Assembly: GCF_000473065.1 (NCBI RefSeq)
Contig: NZ_AXAZ01000069.1
Coordinates: 1 to 45,108 of the forward strand
DNA from: Bradyrhizobium sp. WSM1743
GTDB taxonomy: Bacteria; Pseudomonadota; Alphaproteobacteria; Rhizobiales; Xanthobacteraceae
Direction of reading: 5' to 3'
DNA: 45,108 nucleotides
The position numbers were made by a program, and so were the translations under genes. Position 1 is the first letter of the stretch. Every line of letters starts with the position of its first letter. Shown here one piece after another: positions 22,974-31,976 of this stretch. Under the pieces are notes generated by a model. The model saw nothing but the letters and a program-made list of their open reading frames with translations, had not been told where the DNA came from and did no database searches.

Positions 22974-23286
22974 GGTGATCTCCTAAAGACTGCCGGCGCG
23001 GGGCGATCCGCGTCGATGGAAAGGCCGTCGAAACGGTCCGCCTGATGATCAGGCTTCGGTTTCGATGGACCCAACCTTAAGCCGGCGAAGCTGAACCGAA
23101 CCCTGACGGCGGTTTCAGATTGGGTTCATCTGGGTGAAATTGTTGTCATCCAAGCTGGAAATCGGGGAGCCCGTGCCTGCGGCGAAGCGCCTGTGAGGCC
23201 GTTTCGGCGATCGCTTGCCGTCCGGCAAAGGCGCCGATATAAGCCCCGCAACTCCGAACCACGGCTTTCTTCCCAAGGACAAGATT
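22974..23286. other. Divergent intergenic region, secreted protein / ndk
   Basis: These 313 bp hold the two divergent promoters. A perfect small palindrome GCCTGAT-G-ATCAGGC (23040-23054) could be an operator. Two near-copies of GAACC/GGTT words (23090-23130) are also visible. No RNA gene or terminator was recognised. AAGGAC before ndk is the only clear ribosome site on the plus strand. Confidence 0.35.
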
Positions 23287-23709
23287 ATGGCTCTCGAACG
23301 CACTTTCTCGATCATCAAGCCCGACGCGACCGAGCGTAACCTGACCGGCGCGGTCAACGCCGTGATCGAGAAGGCGGGCCTGCGCATCGTCGCGCAGAAA
23401 CGCATCCGCATGACCAAGGAGCAGGCCGAGACCTTCTATGCCGTCCACAAGGCCCGCCCGTTCTTCGGCGAGCTCGTGGACTTCATGACCTCCGGACCGG
23501 TCGTGGTTCAGGTTCTGGAAGGCGAGGGCGCGATCGCCAAGTACCGCGAGGTGATGGGCGCGACTGATCCGGCCAAGGCGGCCGAAGGCACCGTGCGCAA
23601 GCTTTACGCCAAGTCGATCGGCGAGAACTCGGTGCATGGTTCGGACGCACCGGAGACCGCCGCGGTCGAGATCGCGCAGTTCTTCTCGGGCAACGAGATC
23701 GTCGGCTGA
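23287..23709 (+). CDS. ndk: Nucleoside diphosphate kinase
   Basis: This 140-residue enzyme moves the gamma-phosphate of ATP to other nucleoside diphosphates through a phosphohistidine. It begins MALERTFSIIKPDATERNL, the standard N-terminus. The active-site segment NSVHGSDAPETA (NxxHGSD) carries the catalytic histidine. R-x-x-M-G-x-T-x-P is present as VMGATDPAKA. The ATG at 23287 is preceded by AAGGAC. An upstream ATG at 23215 in the same frame lies in non-coding-like sequence and is rejected. It is followed after 42 bp by a TerC-family gene that may be read through. Housekeeping role, high certainty. Confidence 0.97.
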   Translation: MALERTFSIIKPDATERNLTGAVNAVIEKAGLRIVAQKRIRMTKEQAETFYAVHKARPFFGELVDFMTSGPVVVQVLEGEGAIAKYREVMGATDPAKAAEGTVRKLYAKSIGENSVHGSDAPETAAVEIAQFFSGNEIVG

Positions 23710-23751
23710 TCCGTCAGCCGATAGCTTAGGACGACGGCGAAAGGACTCATT

Positions 23752-24612
23752 GTGGACTGGCTCTGGCAGATCTTCGATCCCGCTACGATCGGGGCATTCT
23801 TCACCCAGTTTCGCAACGAAATGGCTGCGCCGACGTTCTGGATCGCGGTCGGCAAGATCATCTGGATCAACATCCTGCTCTCCGGCGACAACGCGCTGGT
23901 GATTGCGCTCGCCTGCCGCGGCCTCAATCCGCGGCACCGGCTCTGGGGCATGATCTTCGGTGCCGGCGCGGCGGTGATGCTGCGGATCATCTTCACCGGC
24001 ATCGTCGCGACCCTGATGGAGCTGCCGTATCTCAAGCTCGTCGGCGGCCTCGCCCTGATCGTGATCGCGGCCAAGCTCCTGGTGCCGGAAAACGAGGACG
24101 AGGACGACATCGAGTCCGCCTCGCATCTGTGGCAGGCCATCCAGATCGTCGTGGTCGCCGACATCGTCATGAGTCTCGACAACGTCATTGCGGTCGCCGC
24201 CGCGGCCAATGGCAGCGTGCCGCTCTTGATCCTCGGCCTCGCCATCAGCGTGCCGCTGATCGTCGCCGGCGCCGCGCTAATCATGGCGCTGCTCGCAAAG
24301 CTGCCGGTGCTGGTCTGGGCCGGCGCGGCGCTGCTCGGCTGGATCGCGGGCGAGGTGATCGCGACTGACCCGGGCGTCGCGCCGAGGCTGCACGCGCTGT
24401 TCGACGGCCCGCTTGGTGCCTCCCTGGACAGCATGCTCGGCGCGCTGCGCATCCCGCCGCAGTTCGGCCATGGCGGCGGAGGCGGCGAATATCTCTGCGC
24501 CGTGCTCGGCGTGGTGGTCGTGCTGGTGGTCGGCTCCATCTGGCGCCGACGCAGCCTGATCCAGGCCGCGCTGGAATCCTCCGAAAGCCACGCCAAGGCC
24601 TCAGCGGAGTGA
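23752..24612 (+). CDS. TerC/YjbE-family integral membrane protein
   Basis: This 286-residue inner membrane protein starts at GTG 23752, with AAAGGA a few bases before. Membrane segments lie at about 30-55, 65-90, 95-112, 128-150, 158-180 and 185-205, with another near 245-262. WINILLSGDNALVIALA and DIVMSLDNVIAVAAAANG hold the paired Asp-Asn motifs of TerC proteins, where the acidic residues are thought to bind a metal ion. YjbE-type members are linked to Mn2+ export or metalation of exported enzymes. A Gly/His-rich loop (PPQFGHGGGGGE, about 237-248) is an addition in this protein. No yybP-ykoY riboswitch fits in the 42-bp gap after ndk. Confidence 0.85.
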   Translation: MDWLWQIFDPATIGAFFTQFRNEMAAPTFWIAVGKIIWINILLSGDNALVIALACRGLNPRHRLWGMIFGAGAAVMLRIIFTGIVATLMELPYLKLVGGLALIVIAAKLLVPENEDEDDIESASHLWQAIQIVVVADIVMSLDNVIAVAAAANGSVPLLILGLAISVPLIVAGAALIMALLAKLPVLVWAGAALLGWIAGEVIATDPGVAPRLHALFDGPLGASLDSMLGALRIPPQFGHGGGGGEYLCAVLGVVVVLVVGSIWRRRSLIQAALESSESHAKASAE

Positions 24613-24849
24613 CCTTGAAGCGCTAATCGGTATGGCCTTCCTCTCCAGTGATGAGAGGCAAGCACGTCGCCGAGACGCTCGCCTCGTTGGCAGAACACGA
24701 GCGATCACCGGCATAGGCTCGGCGCAAGAGCCGAAGTTTCCCATCATTGCGTTCGTATAACCGCGCGCCTCGCGCGTCGCGGGATCCTCGTTGCGCGGTC
24801 GTGCGCGTGGGCGTTGCGTAGAGGGTCCCCTTGCGCAACCACTACGCGA
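24613..24849. other. Intergenic stretch upstream of the siderophore receptor
   Basis: No convincing gene is present. Frames of about 42 codons (plus, from 24635) and 71 codons (minus, 24623-24838) are open but have no ribosome site or recognisable composition. The segment separates the TerC gene from the Irr-like box and the AT-rich promoter patch at 24850-24895. Confidence 0.35.
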
Positions 24850-24866
24850 TTTAGACATTGTCTTAT
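24850..24866 (+). promoter_or_regulatory. Candidate iron-control element (Irr box) for the receptor
   Basis: TTTAGAC-ATT-GTCTTAT is an imperfect inverted repeat with the three-base spacing of the rhizobial iron-control element TTTAGAA-N3-TTCTAAA, matching 10 of 14 specified bases. It is in a locally AT-rich patch (about 24850-24895) of otherwise GC-rich DNA, 100 bp before the receptor start. The consensus is recalled, not searched. Confidence 0.45.
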
Positions 24867-24966
24867 TATAAACTACTGAAAACAAAGGGTTCCTTCGTTG
24901 ACTCGCTGAAGGCTCCCACGGCACGTCGCTCCGACGTTCATGTTCATGAAATCGGAAGCTGGTGCG

Positions 24967-27306
24967 ATGTCGTCGAAAGTGATTTGCCGTCCTGTTGCTG
25001 TTCTTGCCGCTCGCATCAAAACACTTTTGACAGGCGCCAGCCCGAGAGCCTTTGCGGTCTCCGTGGCCTCCATCGCCTTGGTTTGCGACGGCGTCCTGCA
25101 CGGCACCAGTGCGCAGAGCGCTGTGACGGGGACGCAGCAGGGCGCTACGTTGCCGGCGGTGACCGTCACTGCAGACGCGCCGAAGCCGCGCGCACGTCCA
25201 CGATCCAACCCCAGCCGAAGGGTGGGTCGTCAAACTGCGCCCGCAAGTGAGCGGGCCAAGATGCAGGCGGAAGCCGCCCCTGGTGCGGCGAAGCGTGGCG
25301 CACTCCCTCCGTCCTACGCAGGCGGACAGGTTGCGCGGGGAGGCCAGGTCGGCTTGCTGGGCAACAAGGATTTCATGGATACGCCGTTCAACATCACGAG
25401 CTACACGGCGAAGAAGATCGAAGATCAACAGGCCGTCACGGTCGCCGATGTCGTCAGCAACGATCCCTCGGTCCGTTTCACCGGCCAGACCGGCGGCATT
25501 CTCGACTCCTTCTTCATCCGCGGCTTTCCGATCGGCGAGGGCAATGTCGGAGAAATTGCCTTCAACGGTGTCTATGGCGTTGCACCGAACTACCGTGTCT
25601 TCACCGACTACGTCGAGCGCATCGAAATCATCAAAGGCCCGACCGCGCTGCTTTACGGGATGGCGCCGAACAGCAGCGTCGGCGGCACCATCAACATCGT
25701 TCCAAAGCGTGCAGGGGATGTCGACCTCACGCGGGTCACGACCGACTACACGACCGGCTCCCAGCTCGGCACCCATGTCGACGTGGGCCGACGGTTCGGC
25801 GAGAACCGCGAATTCGGCATTCGCGTCAATGGCAGCTATCACAATGGCGATACGCCGCTGGATAACCAGACCCGGGAGGCGCATGTCGGCTCCGCGGCAT
25901 TCGACTACCGCGGCGAGAAATTCAGAGCTTCGCTCGACTTCATCGATCAGGAAGAAAAGTTCGATGCGCCCACGAGGCCGTTCCTGGTCGCAACAGGCGT
26001 GGCCGTCCCGACCGCGCCGGTCGGACGGCGCAACGTCACACAGGCTTGGGAATGGGCCAAGGTTCACGACAACTCCCTGCTGGCACGCGCCGAATATGAT
26101 GTGACGGAGTCCGTGACGGTGTTCGCCGACGCCGGCGGCGGTAGGACCCAGGTTGATCGTCTGTTCGGCACGCCGACGATCCTGAACGCGGCCGGCAATA
26201 CCACATCGATACCAGGGCGCTTCAAGTTCGACATCGACAGAAACGTGGCCGACGCCGGCGTGCGGGCCCGGATCGAGACCGGCGCCATCAGTCATGCCGT
26301 GAGCTTCCAGGGCAGCTACTACATGGACGAGGTTTCGCGCGGCTCGGTGAACGGCACTGCGGTGTCGTCCAACATCTATGCGCCGATCGCCCGTCCCCAG
26401 CAGCTCGTTTCGGCTCCCGCGACCGTGCCGAGGCTGTCGGACACCGAGCTGACCGGCATTGCGCTGGCCGACACCATGTCGGTTCTCCAGGAGCGGCTTC
26501 AGCTGACGATCGGCGTCAGGCAGCAGGGCGTCAGGTCGAACAACTACAACACCACCACGGGAGCTGTGACCGCGGCCTACGACCAGACGGCGTTCACACC
26601 GTTGGTCGGCGTGGTGGTCAAACCCTGGAGTAACGTTTCGCTCTACGCCAATTACATCGAAGGGCTCAGCAAAGGCGAGACCGCCCCGACGGGGGCGTTC
26701 AATCAAGGCGAGGTCCTTGCGCCGTATTTCAGCCAGCAGAAGGAAGCAGGCGTCAAGGTCGATTTCGGCACGCTCGCAACCACGGTCAGCCTGTTCGAGA
26801 TCACCAAGCCGTCGGGACAGCTGGGTGCCGGCAACGTCTTCCGGGCTGATCAGGAGCAGCGCAATCGCGGCGTGGAATTCACAGTGTTCGGAGAAGTGCA
26901 GCCCGGCATTCGCGTTCTTGGAGGCGTGACGTTGATCGACGCGGAGCTGACGAAGACGAGCACGCTGGCCAATCTCGGCAAGACGCCGATCGGAGTGCCC
27001 GAGGTGCAGGCCAATCTGTCCGCCGAATGGGATACTCCGTTCGCCCCCGGACTGACGCTGGTCGCAAACACCATCTATACCGGACACCAATATCTGAATG
27101 GGGCAAATACGCAGCTTGTCCCGGCCTGGACGAGGCTCGATCTTGGCGCGCGCTACAACACGCGCATCAACAATCGGCCGGTCACGGTTCGCGCTCTGGT
27201 CCAGAACGTGTTCGACACCAATTACTGGGCTGGCGTCGCAAGCTTCTCCGCACTGGCGCAAGGCTCGCCGCGAACCCTGCTATTGTCGATGTCGACGGAT
27301 TTTTGA
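24967..27306 (+). CDS. TonB-dependent siderophore receptor (FhuE/Fcs type)
   Basis: This outer membrane receptor of about 779 residues takes up a ferric siderophore, probably a hydroxamate. A signal region is followed by LPAVTVTADAP, which looks like a TonB box. A basic Pro/Arg/Ala linker of about 60 residues then leads to the plug domain (VADVVSNDPSVRFTGQTGG, then IRGFPIGEGNV, RIEIIKGPTALLYGM, GGTINIVPKRA). The barrel follows and ends in aromatic Phe. ATG 24967 has GGAAG eight bases before it; ATGs at 24940 and 24946 are alternatives. No TonB, ExbB/D, synthetase or permease gene lies nearby, so it is an orphan receptor for a foreign siderophore. Regulation by iron through the upstream Irr-like box is likely. 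Confidence 0.93.
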   Translation: MSSKVICRPVAVLAARIKTLLTGASPRAFAVSVASIALVCDGVLHGTSAQSAVTGTQQGATLPAVTVTADAPKPRARPRSNPSRRVGRQTAPASERAKMQAEAAPGAAKRGALPPSYAGGQVARGGQVGLLGNKDFMDTPFNITSYTAKKIEDQQAVTVADVVSNDPSVRFTGQTGGILDSFFIRGFPIGEGNVGEIAFNGVYGVAPNYRVFTDYVERIEIIKGPTALLYGMAPNSSVGGTINIVPKRAGDVDLTRVTTDYTTGSQLGTHVDVGRRFGENREFGIRVNGSYHNGDTPLDNQTREAHVGSAAFDYRGEKFRASLDFIDQEEKFDAPTRPFLVATGVAVPTAPVGRRNVTQAWEWAKVHDNSLLARAEYDVTESVTVFADAGGGRTQVDRLFGTPTILNAAGNTTSIPGRFKFDIDRNVADAGVRARIETGAISHAVSFQGSYYMDEVSRGSVNGTAVSSNIYAPIARPQQLVSAPATVPRLSDTELTGIALADTMSVLQERLQLTIGVRQQGVRSNNYNTTTGAVTAAYDQTAFTPLVGVVVKPWSNVSLYANYIEGLSKGETAPTGAFNQGEVLAPYFSQQKEAGVKVDFGTLATTVSLFEITKPSGQLGAGNVFRADQEQRNRGVEFTVFGEVQPGIRVLGGVTLIDAELTKTSTLANLGKTPIGVPEVQANLSAEWDTPFAPGLTLVANTIYTGHQYLNGANTQLVPAWTRLDLGARYNTRINNRPVTVRALVQNVFDTNYWAGVASFSALAQGSPRTLLLSMSTDF

Positions 27307-27324
27307 GCCGGCAGCCCAGCTCGT

Positions 27325-28827
27325 CTATCGCCGCACGATCGACCCCGAGCGGCCGATCAGGCGGGCGAGCTGCTTGAAGCGGCTGCCGACGCGGTCGGCG
27401 ACGAGGTCGCCGAGCCGGTGCTCGAACACCAGCATCAAGTTGCGGCTCTGGCTGCGGAAATGCGTGGCGGGCAAGACGCCCGGACGCGCCGCCGAGATCA
27501 GATGCGCGACGCGAAACGCAGCGCCCAAGAGGCGTGCGCGTTCGAGCTGGCCCGGCGCCAGCAGCTCCTGCATGGTGGCCGGCGGCTGGTTTTCCTCGCT
27601 GAGGCCGGCATAGCGATAGAACACCGATAGTCCGACGAAGGCGCGTTCGGTGTGGGTGATCGCGCCGAAATTGCCGTTGACGACGAGGCTGAGCGTCTGC
27701 TCGCCGCGATGGTCGGGATGCACGCGCCAGCCGATGTCGGAGAGCAGGCACGCGGTGTGGCGCAAGCGGCGGTCCTCTTCGGTCTCGCGCAGCTTCACGA
27801 CGCGTACCAGGCGGTCGGTCCAGGCGATCAGCTCGCGGGCGTGTTTAGCCGAGCGTGACAGCAACTGGTTCAGCTCCTCGGCCGCGCAGATCAGCCCATC
27901 CTTGCTGCGCTCGGTTTCCGGCAGCTTCTCGTGCAGCAGGCCCTCGCGCACGCCGAAGGTCGAGAACACGATCGTCTTGGGTTTTGCGACGCGGATGATG
28001 TGCTCGAGCACCAGCGCTGCATAGGTGAGGAGAGGGCGGCGCGCGTCAGCGACGATCTCGATGTCGGCGAGCATGTCGGCGGCAGCCAGACGCCGGAGAC
28101 GGCGCGAGAAGTCGAGCGCCTCAGCCGCCGAAATCGAATAGCCGTGCATCACCTGGAGCGGATAGCCGCTCTGGATGATGTGGATGCGCGCGAGCGCACG
28201 CCAGGTGCCGCCGACGGCATAAAAGGTGCGGCCGCGGCCTGCGGTGAGCTGCGGCACCTCGTCGAGCTCCTCGCGCACGATGCGATCGGCGCGCTTGAGC
28301 GATTTGTGCGCGAGGTCCTGGAGCGCGAGCCCGCCGAGCGGCAGCGTCACGCCGCTGCGTACGGCGTTCTTGCGCACGTCGATCAGCTCGAGCGAGCCGC
28401 CGCCGAGGTCGCCGACGATGCCATCGGGAAGGTGCACGCCGGAGATCACGCCGAGTGCCGACAGCCGTGCCTCGCGCGGGCCCGACAGGATCTCGATCTT
28501 GACGGCGCAGATGCGCTCGGCCTTGGCGATGAAGTCGGGGCCGTTGGAGGCGTCGCGGCAAGCCGCGGTCGCAATCGCGAACACGCGCCCGACCTGCATC
28601 ACGCGGCACAATGCGCGGAAGCGCTTGAGCGAGGTCAGCGCCTTGTCGACGGCGTCGGGCGCGAGCAGGCCCGTGCTCTGCACCTCGCGCCCGAGGCCGC
28701 ACAGCGTCTTCTCGTTGAAGATCGGGATGAGGCTCCGCGACAGTCCCTCATAGACGACGAGACGGACCGAGTTGGAGCCGATGTCGATAACCGCGACGCT
28801 CGAGCCGCGCTTGCGCGGCTGCTTCAC
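27325..28827 (-). CDS. ppx: Exopolyphosphatase / guanosine pentaphosphatase (Ppx/GppA family)
   Basis: This 500-residue protein hydrolyses terminal phosphate from polyphosphate and may act on pppGpp. The N-terminal actin-like ATPase fold has AVIDIGSNSVRLVVYEG (about 12-28), the phosphate-binding loop GDLGGGSLELI near 150, and AVGGTWRALA. The C-terminal part (from about 315) is an HD-domain-like helical region with RHTACLLSDIGWRVHPDHRG. This two-domain layout is typical for alphaproteobacteria. It follows ppk by 15 bp on the same strand, so the maker and the breaker of polyphosphate share one transcript. The gene ends 18 bp from the convergent receptor gene. Confidence 0.93.
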   Translation of the reverse strand: MKQPRKRGSSVAVIDIGSNSVRLVVYEGLSRSLIPIFNEKTLCGLGREVQSTGLLAPDAVDKALTSLKRFRALCRVMQVGRVFAIATAACRDASNGPDFIAKAERICAVKIEILSGPREARLSALGVISGVHLPDGIVGDLGGGSLELIDVRKNAVRSGVTLPLGGLALQDLAHKSLKRADRIVREELDEVPQLTAGRGRTFYAVGGTWRALARIHIIQSGYPLQVMHGYSISAAEALDFSRRLRRLAAADMLADIEIVADARRPLLTYAALVLEHIIRVAKPKTIVFSTFGVREGLLHEKLPETERSKDGLICAAEELNQLLSRSAKHARELIAWTDRLVRVVKLRETEEDRRLRHTACLLSDIGWRVHPDHRGEQTLSLVVNGNFGAITHTERAFVGLSVFYRYAGLSEENQPPATMQELLAPGQLERARLLGAAFRVAHLISAARPGVLPATHFRSQSRNLMLVFEHRLGDLVADRVGSRFKQLARLIGRSGSIVRR

Positions 28828-28842
28828 GTCGCAAATCCCCGA

Positions 28843-31050
28843 TCAGGATTGTTGGCGTTCGGTCCGGCGCGTGAGACGACGCGGCGAGGATTCCTTGAGC
28901 GACTTTCCACGGCCAGACAGACTCGGATTTGTCATGAAGTAGTTGTGGACGTTGAAAGGCTCCTCGCCCTTCGCGGTCTTCATACGCGTTGAAGACCCAT
29001 CCGGCAACAACTGCCAGCTCTGCTCGTTGTCCTTCAGGTTCGCGACCATGATCTGTTCGAGAACCTGCTGATGCACCGTCGGATTTTGCAGCGGACACAG
29101 CACCTCGACGCGGCGGTCGAGATTGCGCGGCATCATGTCGGCGGAGGAGATATACACAGCCGCTTTCGCGCCCGGCAGGCCCTGGCCCATGCCGAAGCAA
29201 TAGATTCGGCCATGTTCCAGGAAGCGCCCGATGATCGACTTGACCCTGATATTCTCCGACAGGCCGGGGATGCCGGGCCTGAGGCAACAGATGCCGCGCA
29301 CCACGAGCTCGACCTGGACGCCGGCCTGGGAGGCCTCGTAGAGCGCGTCGATGATGTCGGGGTCGACCAGCGCATTCATCTTCATCCAGACCGCGCCGGG
29401 CCGGCCGTGCCGCGCATGCGCGGTCTCGCCTTGAATGTGCTCGATGATGCGCTTGCGCAAGGTCAGTGGCGACACTGCCATCTTTTCCAGATCGCTCGGC
29501 GCAGCATAGCCGGTGATGAAGTTGAACACGCGCGCGGCATCGCGGCCGATGGTCGGATCGGAGGTGAAGTAGGAGAGGTCGGTGTAGATGCGCGCGGTGA
29601 CCGGGTGATAGTTGCCGGTGCCGGTATGGACGTAGGTCGTGAGGTTGCCGCCCTCGCGTCGCACCACCATCGAGAGTTTCGCGTGCGTCTTCAATTCGAG
29701 GAAGCCGTAGACGACCTGCACGCCGGCGCGTTCGAGGTCGCGCGCCCAGCGGATGTTTGCTTCTTCGTCGAACCGCGCCTTCAGCTCGATCAACGCCGTG
29801 ACCGACTTGCCGGCTTCGGCCGCTTCGGCGAGCGCGCGCACGATCGGTGAGTTGTTGGAGGTGCGGTAGAGCGTCTGCTTGATCGCGACGACATCAGGGT
29901 CGCGCGTGGCCTGCTGCAGGAACTGTACGACGACGTCGAAGGATTCATAGGGATGGTGGACGATCAGGTCCTTCTGCCGGATCGCGGCAAAGATGTCGCC
30001 GCCATGCTCGCGCACGCGCTCGGGATGGCGCGGCACGTAGGGGGTGAATTCGAGATCGGGCCGGTCGAGGCGGGTGAGCTGCGAGAGCTCGTTCATGGCC
30101 TGCACGCCGTCAACCAGGAACACCTCGTCGTCGGCGGCCGACAGCGCATGCTGCACGAAGCTGCGCAGCTCTTCCGGCATCTTGGCGTCGATCTCGAGCC
30201 GGATCACCGATCCGCGGCGGCGGCGCTTCAGCGCGGTCTCGAACAGGCGGACGAGGTCTTCCGCCTCTTCCTCGATTTCGAGTTCGGAGTCGCGGATGAT
30301 CCGGAAGGCGCCCTGGCCGTGCAGATTGTAGCCGGGGAACAGGCGGTTGATGAACAGGGCGGTGGCCTGCTCCAGCGAGATCAGCCGGACGGCCTTGCCG
30401 TCGGCCGGCAGGCGGATGAAGCGGTCGATCTTGCCCGGCATGCGGATCAGCGCGTTCATCTGCTTGCCGTCGGCGGCGCGCGTGAGCTGCAGCGCGATGG
30501 TGAAGCCGAGGCTCGGAATGAACGGGAAGGGGTGGGCGGGATCGATCGCGAGCGGCGTCAGCAGCGGGAACACGTTGTTGAGGAAGTAGTCCTCGACCCA
30601 GTTCCGTTCCGCCTTGGTGACGTCCTTGCCGTCCACCAGCACGATGCCGACTTCGGCCAGCGTGCCGCGCAGGTCGCGCCAGATCGCCTGCTGGTCGGAG
30701 GCGAGCTGGGAGACGGTGCGGTTGATCAGTGCGAGCTGCTCCGACGGCGTCAGACCGTCGGGGCTGCGCTCCGCGATGCCCTCGCGCACCTGGGCCTTGA
30801 TGCCGGCGACGCGGACCATGAAGAACTCGTCGAGGTTATTCGCCGAAATCGACAGGAATCGCACCCGCTCCAGCACAGGGTGGCTGGGATTGACCGATTC
30901 CTCCAGGACGCGGCGGTTGAAATGCAACCAGGACAGCTCGCGGTTGATGAACCGTTCGGGGCTGGATGCGATCGCCGGCAGGCCCTCGGTTTCCGGGGCT
31001 TTCTCTTTGGTTTCAATAGCTTGCGCAGAGTCCATCAAAAGTCGGTCCAT
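28843..31050 (-). CDS. ppk: Polyphosphate kinase 1
   Basis: This 735-residue enzyme makes long polyphosphate chains from ATP. N-terminal domain: RFINRELSWLHFNRRVLEE and the SANNLDEFFMVRV segment. The core carries FIPSLGF and VAIKQTLYRTS. The catalytic histidine region GTGNYHPVTARIYTDLSYF is followed by FNFITGYAAP and NRRVEVLCPL. Length fits PPK1. The start is taken at ATG 31050, eight bases after GGGG; a GTG at 31059 and an ATG at 31035 are alternatives. A Pho-box-like repeat lies 58 bp upstream and points to induction by phosphate starvation through PhoB. It is coexpressed with ppx. Confidence 0.95.
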   Translation of the reverse strand: MDRLLMDSAQAIETKEKAPETEGLPAIASSPERFINRELSWLHFNRRVLEESVNPSHPVLERVRFLSISANNLDEFFMVRVAGIKAQVREGIAERSPDGLTPSEQLALINRTVSQLASDQQAIWRDLRGTLAEVGIVLVDGKDVTKAERNWVEDYFLNNVFPLLTPLAIDPAHPFPFIPSLGFTIALQLTRAADGKQMNALIRMPGKIDRFIRLPADGKAVRLISLEQATALFINRLFPGYNLHGQGAFRIIRDSELEIEEEAEDLVRLFETALKRRRRGSVIRLEIDAKMPEELRSFVQHALSAADDEVFLVDGVQAMNELSQLTRLDRPDLEFTPYVPRHPERVREHGGDIFAAIRQKDLIVHHPYESFDVVVQFLQQATRDPDVVAIKQTLYRTSNNSPIVRALAEAAEAGKSVTALIELKARFDEEANIRWARDLERAGVQVVYGFLELKTHAKLSMVVRREGGNLTTYVHTGTGNYHPVTARIYTDLSYFTSDPTIGRDAARVFNFITGYAAPSDLEKMAVSPLTLRKRIIEHIQGETAHARHGRPGAVWMKMNALVDPDIIDALYEASQAGVQVELVVRGICCLRPGIPGLSENIRVKSIIGRFLEHGRIYCFGMGQGLPGAKAAVYISSADMMPRNLDRRVEVLCPLQNPTVHQQVLEQIMVANLKDNEQSWQLLPDGSSTRMKTAKGEEPFNVHNYFMTNPSLSGRGKSLKESSPRRLTRRTERQQS

Positions 31051-31107
31051 CCAGTTCACCCCAATTGCGACTTACGCGCAAAATCGGCGGGAGCATGTGT
31101 TAGAGCG

Positions 31108-31125
31108 ATGACGTTTCGATGACAT
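31108..31125 (-). promoter_or_regulatory. Candidate Pho box upstream of ppk
   Basis: On the minus strand the sequence reads ATGTCAT-CGAA-ACGTCAT. It is two direct 7-bp repeats with a four-base spacer, the layout of the PhoB site CTGTCAT-N4-CTGTCAT, with 11 of 14 positions matching. The element faces ppk and lies 58 bp before its start. ppk is a known PhoB target in several proteobacteria. Confidence 0.55.
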
Positions 31126-31189
31126 TGATGTTCCGCCGCCGCGCCACGTCAAGGCGGGTTTCAGGCCGCTTTGGGAGAACGCGAGCCGG

Positions 31190-31867
31190 TCAGGGGTCCC
31201 GGAGCAGCTCGGCGGCCAGCGCCCGGGTGACGGGGCGGCCGAGCCGCAGGGCCTCGCTGTCGAGCAGCTCCACGGCCTGTCGGGCGGCCGCCGAGGACCG
31301 CTCCAGGCGGGTGGCGAGGTAGCCGACCACGCTCTCGTCGACGGTGAGCTGGCGGTCGGCGCAGAATTTGACGATCAGGCCGCGGAAGAGCTGGTCGTCG
31401 GGGGGCAGCAGCGCGACCACCGGAACGGCCCGCAGGCGCGAGCGCAGGTCGCGAAGCTCGATCTCCAGCGAGGCCGGCGCCTCGCGCCCGGTGAAGAGGA
31501 CGTAGGCGCCGTCCTCGCGGGCGAGGTTCATGAGGTGAAACAGGGCGCGCTCGTCAAAGTCATTTGCCTTGAGATCCTCGACCACCAGTGCGCCGGTGGC
31601 GAGCGCGCCGGGAACGCCCGCCGCGGTCAGTGCACTGGCGATGGTCGAGCGAGCGCCGGCTTCCTCGGCCCAGATCGCGGCGAGATGGCTCTTGCCGCTT
31701 CCCTCCGGGCCCGCCAGCCACATGATCCGGTTCGGCCATTCCGGCCAGCTGTCGATCAGGCCGAGACCGGCCGCATTGGCGGGGCCTTCGAGGAAGTTGT
31801 CCCGGCTGAGGCTCTCCGCATGCGGAAGTGAAAACGCCAATTGTCGGGGATGAACGCAGCCTGCCAC
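31190..31867 (-). CDS. hdaA: DnaA-related regulatory ATPase (Hda/HdaA-like)
   Basis: This 225-residue protein has RQLAFSLPHAESLSRDNFLE at the start, typical for the clamp-binding (QL-x-x-x-LP) end of Hda-type proteins. The AAA+ core has GPEGSGKSHL (53-62) as Walker A and ALVVEDLKANDFDE as Walker B. Sensor and lid helices then run to ERSSAAARQAVELLD. Hda with the sliding clamp promotes hydrolysis of DnaA-bound ATP, preventing re-initiation of replication. It lacks the DnaA DNA-binding domain. GTG 31867 is used, with GGAG nearby; the next gene on the strand lies 109 bp upstream. The order with the phosphatidyltransferase gene and divergent purM is typical for Bradyrhizobium. Confidence 0.85.
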   Translation of the reverse strand: MAGCVHPRQLAFSLPHAESLSRDNFLEGPANAAGLGLIDSWPEWPNRIMWLAGPEGSGKSHLAAIWAEEAGARSTIASALTAAGVPGALATGALVVEDLKANDFDERALFHLMNLAREDGAYVLFTGREAPASLEIELRDLRSRLRAVPVVALLPPDDQLFRGLIVKFCADRQLTVDESVVGYLATRLERSSAAARQAVELLDSEALRLGRPVTRALAAELLRDP

Positions 31868-31976
31868 GCTTGCTTTGCTCCATGCCGGCGCGCCGGCCCG
31901 TTTGAAGAGGTTCGACTTGATCGTGCCGGACTTAATCGTGCCGGACTTGGCCTTTTGCGGGGCCGCATCCTCAACC

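Noticed and set aside
23710..23751. Manganese riboswitch before the TerC/YjbE-like gene
   Set aside because: The gap from ndk is only 42 bp, too short for a yybP-ykoY element.
24623..24838. 71-codon minus-strand frame upstream of the receptor
   Set aside because: It has no ribosome site or recognisable composition, and competing open frames exist on the other strand.
24601..27261. 886-codon open frame opposite the siderophore receptor
   Set aside because: It is a mirror of the receptor's codon pattern. It has no motifs, and it crosses the regulatory gap 24613-24939.
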